NCBI GenBank assembly: GCA_964454745.1
Contig: CAYVUI010000102.1
Location: forward strand, 1 to 16,689
Length of the DNA: 16,689 nt
Direction of reading: 5' to 3'
Source of the DNA: CAYVUI01 sp964454745
GTDB taxonomy: Bacteria > Planctomycetota > Phycisphaerae > Sedimentisphaerales > Anaerohalosphaeraceae
Every line of letters begins with the position of its first letter. Positions within the stretch are counted from its first letter, which is position 1. The notes beneath the pieces were generated by a model, which searched no databases, was not told the DNA's origin, and saw only the letters and a program-made list of their open reading frames with translations. The position numbers were made by a program, and so were the translations under genes. Below, in pieces: positions 1 through 6,956 of the stretch.

Positions 1-728
1 GGCGTTTTCCGCTGCTTGAGGGCATCGACCTGCCGCTGGGCTATCCCAACGGGACCGTCGCCTCGCGCGTCGCAACGGATATCATCCGCGAATTCAATCC
101 CGAGGAACTCTCGGACGTGCAGGTGATGTATGTACACGCCCACGGACCGGGGATTTTGGCCTCGAAAAAACCTGTCGAAAAAATGGATGACATGCAGGGT
201 CTTCGCGTTCGGGCAACGGGCCTTTCGGCCAAGATCGTATCGGCCCTGGGCGGCACACCCAAGGCGATGAGCCAACCGGAAACCTACGAGGCACTGCAAA
301 AAGGCGTGGTCGATGCGACTTTCTGCCCGATTGAAACGCTCAAGGGCTGGAAGCAGGGTGAAGTGATCGAAACCGTAACCGATACCTCCGTGATCGGCTA
401 TACCACCTCGATGTTCGTGGTCATGAACAAGGACAAGTGGGAAGCGCTGCCCGCGGAAGTCAAGGCTGTATTTAACGAAGTCAACGACGAATGGGTCGCC
501 AAACACGGCCAGGCCTGGGACCAGGCCGACCAGGAAGGCCGTGCGTTTATTGATGAACTCGGCCGCGACGTGATTACACTCTCGCCCGAGCAAAAGCAGA
601 TGTTCAAGGCCGCCATTGAGCCGATCCTGGCTGAATACACGGCGAATACAACCGCCGCGGGCCTGCCGGGCGATACCTTCCTCCAGCGGCTCAAAGAGAT
701 GATCGCACAGCAAAGCCAGGGGCAGTAG
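1..728 (+). CDS. dctP: TRAP transporter solute-binding protein DctP (5' end outside window)
   Basis: This is the periplasmic binding protein of a tripartite ATP-independent periplasmic (TRAP) transporter, which captures an organic-acid-like solute and delivers it to the DctQM membrane part. The reading frame is open from position 3 to the TAG at 726-728, so 241 codons are visible, roughly the C-terminal two thirds of a normal protein of about 330-340 residues; signal peptide and start lie upstream of the window. Family hallmarks are the stretch M-x-D-M-Q-G-L-R-V-R-A-T-G followed by LGGTPKAMSQPETYEALQKG, V-V-D-A-T, and a later V-V-M-N-K-D-K-W-E-A-L-P segment. The arginine in VRATG corresponds to the conserved arginine that binds a substrate carboxylate in this family. 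The gene is followed after 5 nt by dctQ. The substrate cannot be told from the sequence. Confidence 0.95.
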   Translation, partial: RFPLLEGIDLPLGYPNGTVASRVATDIIREFNPEELSDVQVMYVHAHGPGILASKKPVEKMDDMQGLRVRATGLSAKIVSALGGTPKAMSQPETYEALQKGVVDATFCPIETLKGWKQGEVIETVTDTSVIGYTTSMFVVMNKDKWEALPAEVKAVFNEVNDEWVAKHGQAWDQADQEGRAFIDELGRDVITLSPEQKQMFKAAIEPILAEYTANTTAAGLPGDTFLQRLKEMIAQQSQGQ

Positions 729-733
729 GCTCT

Positions 734-1249
734 ATGGAGAACGAAAGCGGCGTGGACAAAATCGTAAACGGCTATACCCGTGTGCTGCGGTGGATCATCT
801 TTGCCATGGCCGCCGGGGCGGGTGTTGGTGTGCTCGTGATGATGCTTACCACGTGCGCGGATGTCATCCTGCTGCGGTTCAAGATGCCGCTTAAGGGAGC
901 CTACGACATTGTCAAGATCACCAGCGCCCTTACGCTCGCGCTGGCCCTGCCGTATACCACGGCGGTAAAGGGGCATGTGGCCATCGAGTATTTCTTTCAC
1001 AAGCTCGGCCGCTGGGGACGAATCTGCGTAGATATCATCATGCGTCTGCTGGGCATTGGCCTGTTCGGCTTTCTTGCGTACCGCAATTTTATCTACGGCA
1101 GCGAACTGCAGGCCAACGGGCAGGTCACCCAGACGCTGCGGATGCCGGTATTCTGGGTTCCGTGGGTGATCGGCGTCTGCTGCCTGGTTACCGGGCTGGT
1201 CATCGCGTATCACCTGGTCCACCCAAACAAGGAGATGATTAAACCATGA
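734..1249 (+). CDS. dctQ: TRAP transporter small permease DctQ
   Basis: This 171-residue inner-membrane protein is the small, four-helix subunit of the TRAP transporter and links the binding protein to DctM. Hydrophobic segments are visible at about residues 15-45, 55-80, 95-115 and 135-160. The family-typical segment runs from A-D-V-I-L-L-R-F through P-L-K-G-A-Y-D-I-V-K, then L-A-L-A-L-P-Y-T-T-A-V-K-G-H-V-A-I-E. The length is normal for DctQ. It lies 5 nt after dctP, and its TGA overlaps the ATG of dctM by four bases (ATGA), a usual sign of translational coupling in an operon. Confidence 0.95.
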   Translation: MENESGVDKIVNGYTRVLRWIIFAMAAGAGVGVLVMMLTTCADVILLRFKMPLKGAYDIVKITSALTLALALPYTTAVKGHVAIEYFFHKLGRWGRICVDIIMRLLGIGLFGFLAYRNFIYGSELQANGQVTQTLRMPVFWVPWVIGVCCLVTGLVIAYHLVHPNKEMIKP

Positions 1250-2547
1250 CGCCGCTGCAGGTGGGAATTCTTGGATGTATCGCCCTGTTTGTGCTGCTGG
1301 CCGCGAGCATGCCGGTCGCGTTTGCAATGGCGGTGGTCGGCTTTGTCGGCTTTGCGATTATCGTTAATCCTCACGCGGCCGCGACGATGATTACCATCGA
1401 CCTGTACGATACCTTTTCGTCGAGCAGCCTTACGGTCATCCCGCTGTTCGTGTTCATGGGGCAAATCGCGTTCCATTCGGGCATCAGCCGCCGGCTGTTT
1501 GACGCGGCCTACCACTGGCTCGGCGCTTTGCCCGGCGGACTGGCGATGTCTACCGTCGGGGCGTGCACCGGGTTTGGGGCCATCTGCGGCTCGGGCCCGG
1601 CGACAGCGGCCACGATGGCCAGTGTCGCCCTGCCGGAGATGAAGCGTTACAATTATGACATGGAGCTTGGCTGCGGAGCGGTAGCCGCCGGCGGAAGCCT
1701 GGGCATGCTGATCCCGCCGAGTGTAGTGTTTATCGTGTACGCGATTTTGACTGAACAATCCGTCGGACAGTTGTTTATCGCCGGGATCATTCCGGGGCTC
1801 TTGATCGCGACGCTGTTTTGCCTGACGATTTACCTGAGCTGCAAGCTGCGGCCGCACCTGGGGCCGGCGGGGCCGAAATTTACTCTCGGCCAAAAACTCG
1901 CCTCGCTGCTGGGTGTAATCGAGACGCTGCTGCTGTTTATTCTCGTCATCGGCGGAATGTTCCTGGGCTTTTTTACGCCAACCGAGGCGGCGGCGATTGG
2001 AGCAGCGGGCAGCCTGATTATCGCCCTGGCCCGCGGAAAGCTTACCTTTAAAATGCTCTCACGCTCACTCAAGGAAACGATCCGCACCTCGTGCATGGTG
2101 ATGATTATCGTCACCGGCGCGGTGATCTTCGGGCACTTTCTGGCGGTATCGCGGATTCCGTTCGAGCTGGCAAGTTCGCTGACAGAGCTGACGCTGCCGG
2201 CCTGGGTGATTATGGGCATGATAATCCTGTTTTATCTCGTGGTCGGCTGCTTTATCGACGCACTGGCCCTGATCCTGCTGACGATCCCGATCTTTTCGCC
2301 GGTAATTAGCCAGCTCGGCTACGACCCGATCTGGTTTGGCGTGATGATTGTTGTCGTCACGCAGATGGGCGTGATCTCGCCGCCGGTGGGCGTGTGCGTA
2401 TATGTCGTCAGCGGTATCGAGCGGGATGTCCCGCTGCAGAAGATTTTCCGCGGGGCACTGCCGTTCCTGGCAGCACTGGTCGTTGCGGCAGTCCTGCTAA
2501 TGCTGTTCCCGCAGCTTTGCCTGTGGCTGCCCGAAAAGATCGGGTAA
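1246..2547 (+). CDS. dctM: TRAP transporter large permease DctM
   Basis: This 433-residue polytopic inner-membrane protein is the ion-coupled transport subunit of the TRAP system. It is hydrophobic nearly throughout, consistent with 11-12 membrane helices. Diagnostic motifs are G-S-G-P-A-T-A-A-T-M near residues 115-124, GSLGMLIPPS at 150-159, and the pseudo-symmetric counterpart G-V-I-S-P-P-V-G-V near residue 375. Length matches the family. The start ATG at 1246 overlaps the dctQ stop, and an AAGGAG ribosome-binding sequence lies 11 nt upstream inside dctQ. A universal stress gene follows 23 nt downstream. No fused DctQ part and no truncation are seen. Confidence 0.96.
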   Translation: MTPLQVGILGCIALFVLLAASMPVAFAMAVVGFVGFAIIVNPHAAATMITIDLYDTFSSSSLTVIPLFVFMGQIAFHSGISRRLFDAAYHWLGALPGGLAMSTVGACTGFGAICGSGPATAATMASVALPEMKRYNYDMELGCGAVAAGGSLGMLIPPSVVFIVYAILTEQSVGQLFIAGIIPGLLIATLFCLTIYLSCKLRPHLGPAGPKFTLGQKLASLLGVIETLLLFILVIGGMFLGFFTPTEAAAIGAAGSLIIALARGKLTFKMLSRSLKETIRTSCMVMIIVTGAVIFGHFLAVSRIPFELASSLTELTLPAWVIMGMIILFYLVVGCFIDALALILLTIPIFSPVISQLGYDPIWFGVMIVVVTQMGVISPPVGVCVYVVSGIERDVPLQKIFRGALPFLAALVVAAVLLMLFPQLCLWLPEKIG

Positions 2548-2570
2548 CAATCTCAAGGGAGAAACGAACG

Positions 2571-3050
2571 ATGTCCACAGATTCTAATGCATCCAGTCAG
2601 CCGCCGCGGGCGGGCTTTGAGCGAATCCTGTTCTTTACGGATTTTTCGGAGACCTCGGACAAGGCGTTTTCCTTCGCGGTGCATCTCGCCGAGGCAAACG
2701 AAGGGGCCGAGCTGTTTTTGCTGCACGTTGTGCCCGAGAGCGAATCGCAGTTCTGGAAGACGTACATTTACGAGGTCGACGACGTGGACACCAAGGCCAA
2801 AAGCGATATCAACCACAAGATCGAGGAGGCCTACCTGTCCCGCAAGCCCGAGCAGATTCAAATGAACGTGCACTTCCGCGTGGGCAAAGACGTACAGGAA
2901 ATTCTCGATTTCGCCCAGGAGCAGCGGATCGACCTGATCGTTCTGGCCCGGCAGGGATCCAGCTCGCTGGAGAACGCCTTCTTCGGCAGCGTGTCAGAAA
3001 AGGTCGTCAAAAAGGCCCACTGCCCGGTCCTGGTTGTGCCGAAAGAATAG
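2571..3050 (+). CDS. Universal stress protein (UspA family), TRAP-linked
   Basis: This is a cytoplasmic single-domain UspA-type protein of 159 residues. The start at 2571 is chosen because AAGGGAGAA lies just upstream; a longer in-frame reading would run back through the dctM 3' end. The domain starts with R-I-L-F-F-T-D-F-S (Asp24 fits the adenine-contacting aspartate of ATP-binding members) and ends with the nucleotide loop and P-V-L-V-V-P. The usual ATP motif G-x2-G-x9-G-S/T is present as A126-x2-G129-x9-G139-S140, so the first glycine is alanine. This suggests ATP binding, possibly altered. The gene closes the TRAP operon; in Halomonas the USP TeaD is encoded with TRAP transporter TeaABC and modulates it, so a similar role is a reasonable inference. 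Confidence 0.9.
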   Translation: MSTDSNASSQPPRAGFERILFFTDFSETSDKAFSFAVHLAEANEGAELFLLHVVPESESQFWKTYIYEVDDVDTKAKSDINHKIEEAYLSRKPEQIQMNVHFRVGKDVQEILDFAQEQRIDLIVLARQGSSSLENAFFGSVSEKVVKKAHCPVLVVPKE

Positions 3051-3079
3051 GTGCTCAAGCTTGTGACAGGTGTGTCGTT

Positions 3080-3688
3080 ATGAAAGATAAAATTAACAGT
3101 ATTGACAGAATCCGTCAGGCCTGGGCACAAGCCGCAGCCGAATGCCATAAAGCCGAAGACGATATCCTTGAAGACTGGGACGCAGTGAATATGGATCATA
3201 CATCGCACCCTCACCCACCAGGACATCAGAAGAGACAACCAATAGATATCAGAGAAGCGGAAAAATCAGATTTAACAGGCTTATCAAAACTGTTCGATGA
3301 ATATCGGCAGTTCTATCGGCAAAAGCCAGACCTGCAAGGTGCACAGGCATTTATAAGCGAACGATTGTCCCGGAAGGATTCTTTTATTTTCATCGCTTTT
3401 CCTGATGAACAGCCGGCTGGATTTGTACAATTATATCCCTCTTTTTCATCGGTAGCCATGCAGCGAATCTTCATCCTAAATGATCTGTATGTTAATCAGA
3501 AGGCTCGAGGGAAGGGCATTGCAACCGCTTTGATCAGAAAGGCAGAGGAGTTTGCATTGGAGATGGGGGCAGTGCGACTTTCCCTTGCGACTGAAATAGC
3601 CAATACCCCAGCCCAAAAGCTTTATGAAAAACTTCAATGGAAAAAGGATGAAGTGTTTCTCCACTACAACAGGACCCTTTGTAAGTAA
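3080..3688 (+). CDS. GNAT-family N-acetyltransferase with N-terminal extension
   Basis: This 202-residue protein carries a GNAT acetyltransferase domain from about residue 55 (IDIREAEKSDL) to the end, predicted to transfer an acetyl group from acetyl-CoA to an amine; the substrate is unknown. The acetyl-CoA loop is R143-G-K-G-I-A148, fitting R/Q-x-x-G-x-G/A, preceded by the L-N-D-L-Y-V strand and followed by A-Q-K-L-Y-E-K-L-Q-W, typical of motif B. Residues 1-54 are not part of the GNAT fold: they hold a charged amphipathic stretch (R-Q-A-W-A-Q-A-A-A-E) and a His/Pro-rich linker. Translation could instead start at an internal ATG at 3191, but that leaves a linker and has no good ribosome site. 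The GNAT part is AT-richer than its neighbours, hinting at transfer. It converges with the GLUG gene 33 nt downstream. Confidence 0.85.
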   Translation: MKDKINSIDRIRQAWAQAAAECHKAEDDILEDWDAVNMDHTSHPHPPGHQKRQPIDIREAEKSDLTGLSKLFDEYRQFYRQKPDLQGAQAFISERLSRKDSFIFIAFPDEQPAGFVQLYPSFSSVAMQRIFILNDLYVNQKARGKGIATALIRKAEEFALEMGAVRLSLATEIANTPAQKLYEKLQWKKDEVFLHYNRTLCK

Positions 3689-3721
3689 AGAACCTGAATG
3701 CTGTATCTCTTGATCTCAATC

Positions 3722-4981
3722 TCAGGGCATCTCTTCCAGCCAGTACTTCGCCGACAGGCATACATCATACAGATCGACGATACCGTCCTTATTTAGATCC
3801 GCAATACCAAAAAATCGAATCAGCGGATAGCTCTGATTCTCGACGATCTGCCAGGTTTCCTCGAAATCCCAGTTGGTAAACCAGCTCGCCTGTTTCATGT
3901 AAATGGTCACCCTCGGCGTGCCGCCGTCGCTGGTCCCCATACCGGAAGTCTGGGCGTCCCAGTAACTGTCGTATACATCCGGGTCCGCGTCGTCCGAGTC
4001 CCCGATGAAACCGCCGGTGCGCGTATTGCCGCTGACAAGGCCGGTCGAATAGCATTTCACGATTCCGCTGCTGGTATGGCGACCGGAAAACCCACCTACA
4101 TAATCGTCGCCCTGGACAGAAACCTGCGCATAACAGTTATTGACATTGCTGCTGCTCGAATTCACACCTGCAAATCCCCCGGCAAAGTCGATCAAACCCG
4201 ACTCCCCTTCCATCGGGCCGACCTCTCCACTGCTGAAACACCGGGTCACCACGCTCCAGAAGTTACCCCCTGCAAATCCACCGACATACTGTGAACCGTC
4301 GCCAACGAGAACACTTGTATTCGCATAACAATAGCTGACCGGCCCCGAGCTGTTTCTGCCAACCAGCCCGCCAACGAACAAATTCGACGTACCTGTCCGG
4401 ATAACTGAATTAATACAGTAACTGTTGTTGATCGTTCCATTGACATTGTAACCGACCATGCCGCCGACATAGCCGGCCCCGCTGCCGCATTCGATAAACG
4501 TCTCGCAGTAGCAGTTTTCAATGGTGCCGCTGTTTTCGCCTGCCAAACCCCCGAGGTATTCATCCCCGTTACGGATATGGACCTTCACCCCGAGATCTTT
4601 GACCAGCCCGCCGGAACCGATTTTCCCGAACAGGCCCAGGTAATCATACGTGCTCGAGGTCGGGTCGATATCGAACGACCAGATTTTATGGCCGCTGCCG
4701 TCAAAGACCCCGGTAAAAGCCATCCCATCAAAACCGCTGGACGCATCGTTTGTATCGAAGGCGACGGGCGCCTTTGAATAAGTGACATCCGTCAGCCACA
4801 GGTCCACATCCAGCCGGACATGGCCGCTCCAATAGCCCGAATCGCCCCTGAACTCATTGAAATCCGCCTTGGAGCCGATCACCCACGGGGACTGGGCCGT
4901 GCCGCTGCCGGAAAGAACCGCAAAGCAGCTTGCCGCGGTCATCAGTAAAACAATTGCAATCAAAAGGAATGTACGTTTCAT
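3722..4981 (-). CDS. Secreted GLUG-repeat protein with C-terminal dockerin-like calcium loop
   Basis: This 419-residue protein is predicted to be exported. The start at 4981 is supported by a signal peptide (M-K-R-T-F then a hydrophobic core, probable cleavage after S-C-F-A near residue 21) and by GGAGG 7 nt upstream; the 46-codon upstream extension lies in the untranslated leader. Seven GLUG-type repeats run from about residue 143 to 327, each marked by G-G-[LMF]-[AVSI]-G about every 30 residues (for example YLGGLAGEN, FVGGLVGRN, YVGGFAGGN). Such repeats are expected to form a beta-solenoid. A W-D-A-Q-T-S-G segment (341-347) and W-D-F-E-E-T-W-Q-I-V (371-380) are the usual tail of these proteins. 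The C-terminus has one EF-hand-like loop, D395-L-N-K-D-G-I-V-D-L-Y-D406, as in one half of a dockerin module. Function is unknown; cell-surface or extracellular carbohydrate or adhesion roles are possible. It has its own promoter. Confidence 0.88.
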   Translation of the reverse strand: MKRTFLLIAIVLLMTAASCFAVLSGSGTAQSPWVIGSKADFNEFRGDSGYWSGHVRLDVDLWLTDVTYSKAPVAFDTNDASSGFDGMAFTGVFDGSGHKIWSFDIDPTSSTYDYLGLFGKIGSGGLVKDLGVKVHIRNGDEYLGGLAGENSGTIENCYCETFIECGSGAGYVGGMVGYNVNGTINNSYCINSVIRTGTSNLFVGGLVGRNSSGPVSYCYANTSVLVGDGSQYVGGFAGGNFWSVVTRCFSSGEVGPMEGESGLIDFAGGFAGVNSSSSNVNNCYAQVSVQGDDYVGGFSGRHTSSGIVKCYSTGLVSGNTRTGGFIGDSDDADPDVYDSYWDAQTSGMGTSDGGTPRVTIYMKQASWFTNWDFEETWQIVENQSYPLIRFFGIADLNKDGIVDLYDVCLSAKYWLEEMP

Positions 4982-5110
4982 GCTCGAACCTCCAATCTGC
5001 CGCAAATCGGCCCCGAAAGAGAAAGCATTTACAAGATCATTCACTTGCCAGAGAAATGACGAATCCATGTCCAAAGGGCCGGGGAAAATTAAACCCTTAT
5101 CATATCTGCA

Positions 5111-5138
5111 ATTATACAATAATTCGCGAAATGGTCAA
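5111..5138 (-). promoter_or_regulatory. Sigma70-type promoter for the GLUG-repeat gene
   Basis: Read on the minus strand, TTGACC (5133-5138) is followed by a 16-nt spacer and a perfect TATAAT (5111-5116). Transcription would start near 5104, leaving a leader of about 120 nt before the ATG at 4981. The spacer holds the 8-bp palindrome TTCGCGAA (5123-5130). It lies downstream of the symporter operon, so the GLUG gene need not depend on read-through. Seen in sequence; promoter activity is inferred. Confidence 0.7.
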
Positions 5139-5164
5139 GGAAAATCCTAAACAGCCGGCATAGC

Positions 5165-5195
5165 AAGGGATAACAAAGCGAAACCGAGATCCCTT
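5165..5195. repeat. Stem-loop after the symporter operon
   Basis: AAGGGAT at 5165-5171 and its exact complement ATCCCTT at 5189-5195 can form a 7-bp stem with a 17-nt loop. On the plus strand a short T run follows, but no plus-strand gene ends here; on the minus strand, where the symporter operon stops at 5210, no T run follows. It may slow or process the minus-strand transcript, but it is not a convincing intrinsic terminator. Confidence 0.3.
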
Positions 5196-5209
5196 TTTCT
5201 GGAGGTCAT

Positions 5210-5371
5210 CTATTCTTCCTGCGGATTCTCTTTATGCTCGCTTACGAGCGTCTTAAACAGCGCGAAGATATTAAAGAACCCCCCGATCGCGGTAACCACC
5301 GAGAGAATCGTAAACACACCGATACTGATAAAGAAAAACGCTGACCAGAATTTGATCCAGAAATCAACCAT
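5210..5371 (-). CDS. Small membrane protein, probable symporter accessory subunit
   Basis: This 53-residue protein consists of a long hydrophobic segment (about residues 4-41, rich in Phe, Ile and Val, with V-T-A-I-G-G-F-F in the middle) and a charged tail (S-E-H-K-E-N-P-Q-E-E). The ATG at 5371 is chosen because a strong GGAAGGAG lies 6 nt upstream; the longer in-frame reading (to 5431) lacks this support. The start overlaps the symporter stop by 8 nt, so the two genes are probably translationally coupled. Small hydrophobic partners encoded next to sodium symporters are known (for example the small subunits of some NSS and SSS-like carriers), so a stabilising or regulatory role is inferred. 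No named family was recognised. Confidence 0.72.
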   Translation of the reverse strand: MVDFWIKFWSAFFFISIGVFTILSVVTAIGGFFNIFALFKTLVSEHKENPQEE

Positions 5372-6896
5372 TGGATTCTCCTTCCTGTGTTTGAACCTGC
5401 CCGGTATTGTCCGGGAAGAGCAAAGAACCAACCACCATAGCTAAGACCGAAATGCCCAGAACTGACAGCCCGACTACCGCGCTGTCTGCCGAAAAGCCCA
5501 GCATCTTCTGCACCGGCCGAAGCCCCCCAAGGCTCAAAAAGCCCGACAGCAATGCCAGGTACGCCCCTACGCGGCTGGCCCGCTTCCAGTAGATGCCAAA
5601 CAGCAAAAGGCTAAACGCCCCAATCGCGTAAATCGAACCCGATACCGCCATGTAATCCCACAAATCCTGCCCGAGCGGATACCACAGGCCCCAGATCAGG
5701 ATAAAAATACCGATTGCCACGATGAAAATCCGCGTCAGCAGCAGCCGTTTCTTCGACGAGAGCCCGTTCTTAAAGCACGGCGACACCACATCCTGCGTCA
5801 AGACCGACGACCAGCACAGCAGGTAACTGTCGTGGGTGGACATAAACGCCGCGAGCATCCCGGCCGTAATCAGACCGATCAGCCCACTGGGCAGAACCTG
5901 CGAAAAGTAGAACGGCATCGCGACCAGCGACTGGTGGGCGTTTTCCACGTCGCTGCCGCCAAAAAACCGCTGCGACAAAGCCGCATCGTTCGATACATAC
6001 ACAAACGCGCAAATCCCGAAAAAGTACGGGATCAAAAAGCGAATCAAAAATCCAATGGAAGAGAGCGTGTAAATCTTCTTAACCGTCTTCACGCTGTCCG
6101 CGGAACAGGCCCGGATCACCGCCGTCTGCCAGATCGCGCACGAAACAAGCCCGAGGAACACCATCCAGATCACGTAGGACACACCAAAACCGGATTCCGC
6201 GAACGGATCAAAGCCGGCCGCCCCCTTCTGCTCGAGCACCGTATTGACGATATTGTTCCAGCCGAGATTCTTCACCGACAGCATCGTCACGAAAATGATA
6301 CTGAACGACAGCACCACGAACTGGATGTAATCCAATATCGCCACCGAAACCATTCCGCCCATCGTCGTATAGAGCAAAACCATCCCCAGCAGCACGGACA
6401 TCACGATCTTGAGCTGCGCCGGGTCGTCCATGCCCGTCACACCGGTGATAAACAGCGAACCGGCCTTTAGGAACATGCCCATATTGAGAATCCCCGCAAA
6501 GGCAAGGATCACCCCGCCCAGCAGCCGCACGTTATGGCCGAACCGCTTCTCATAATACTCCGGGATCGTCATCACCTCCATCCGCCGAAGCGGCACCACG
6601 ATGAAACCCGACAGCCCAACCAGAAGCGTCACGATTGCCGCGGCCAGCGCGATATGAAACGCCGCAAAACCGCCCGTAAAGCCCTTCTGGGCCGAGTACA
6701 TCACCGTAATCAGCCCCATCTCGGTGCCGATCATCGTCGCAATGCCCAAAAAGGTCTTCAGCCCCCGGCCGGCGACCATAAAATCCGTCGCGTTCTGGAT
6801 GTACTTGCGGATCGAAATCCCGATACCCACCACCAAAAGCAGGTAGGCAATCACGATCACCCAGTCCAGAACACCAAAATTTGTACCATAATCCAT
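5364..6896 (-). CDS. Sodium/solute symporter (SSS family)
   Basis: This 510-residue inner-membrane protein is a sodium-driven importer of the SSS family. It begins with a periplasmic stub and the first helix L-D-W-V-I-V-I-A-Y-L-L-L, followed by a family-typical N-A-T-D-F-M-V-A-G-R-G-L, then T-I-P-E-Y-Y-E-K-R-F-G, Y-T-T-M-G-G-M-V-S-V and, late in the protein, a L-A-A-F-M-S-T-H-D-S-Y-L-L segment (equivalent to the A-x-M-S-T-x-D-S region lining the sodium site). About 13 helices are expected. The ATG at 6896 is preferred over an ATG 13 codons upstream because AAGGG sits 8 nt before it and the extension is not membrane-like. It follows the AraC gene by 60 nt and overlaps the small gene downstream. 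Substrate unknown; a sugar, sugar acid or amino sugar fits the context. Confidence 0.9.
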   Translation of the reverse strand: MDYGTNFGVLDWVIVIAYLLLVVGIGISIRKYIQNATDFMVAGRGLKTFLGIATMIGTEMGLITVMYSAQKGFTGGFAAFHIALAAAIVTLLVGLSGFIVVPLRRMEVMTIPEYYEKRFGHNVRLLGGVILAFAGILNMGMFLKAGSLFITGVTGMDDPAQLKIVMSVLLGMVLLYTTMGGMVSVAILDYIQFVVLSFSIIFVTMLSVKNLGWNNIVNTVLEQKGAAGFDPFAESGFGVSYVIWMVFLGLVSCAIWQTAVIRACSADSVKTVKKIYTLSSIGFLIRFLIPYFFGICAFVYVSNDAALSQRFFGGSDVENAHQSLVAMPFYFSQVLPSGLIGLITAGMLAAFMSTHDSYLLCWSSVLTQDVVSPCFKNGLSSKKRLLLTRIFIVAIGIFILIWGLWYPLGQDLWDYMAVSGSIYAIGAFSLLLFGIYWKRASRVGAYLALLSGFLSLGGLRPVQKMLGFSADSAVVGLSVLGISVLAMVVGSLLFPDNTGQVQTQEGESNG

Positions 6897-6935
6897 AAAT
6901 GTACCCTTAAAAATTCGGAAATTCCCGCCTATCAT

Positions 6936-6954
6936 AACCAGACTTTACCTGGTT
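6936..6954 (-). repeat. Inverted repeat between regulator and symporter
   Basis: AACCAG (6936-6941) and CTGGTT (6949-6954) form a 6-bp inverted repeat with a 7-nt loop directly after the AraC-gene stop (6957) and before the symporter start. In the transcript it could form a hairpin that adjusts the ratio of regulator to symporter, or in DNA it could be a protein site. No T run follows, so it is not a standard terminator. Confidence 0.35.
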
Positions 6955-6956
6955 GT

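Noticed and set aside
398..1327. A 309-codon minus-strand frame over the dctP/dctQ genes
   Set aside because: It covers conserved TRAP genes on the other strand and has low-complexity composition without motifs.
3055..3069. Palindrome CAAGCTTG between the stress-protein and GNAT genes as a terminator
   Set aside because: There is no loop and no T run; it is too short to be more than chance.
3722..4981. The regularly spaced repeats as a CRISPR array or DNA tandem repeat
   Set aside because: The periodicity is at protein level (GLUG motifs about every 30 residues) and the bases between copies are too divergent.
4982..5119. 46-codon upstream extension of the GLUG gene
   Set aside because: It would place the signal peptide internally, and the predicted promoter lies at 5111-5138, overlapping the extended start; the ATG at 4981 has GGAGG in the right place.
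5165..5200. Plus-strand stem-loop with a T run as an intrinsic terminator
   Set aside because: The T run follows the stem only on the plus strand, where no gene ends; the loop of 17 nt is long. It is kept only as a stem-loop.
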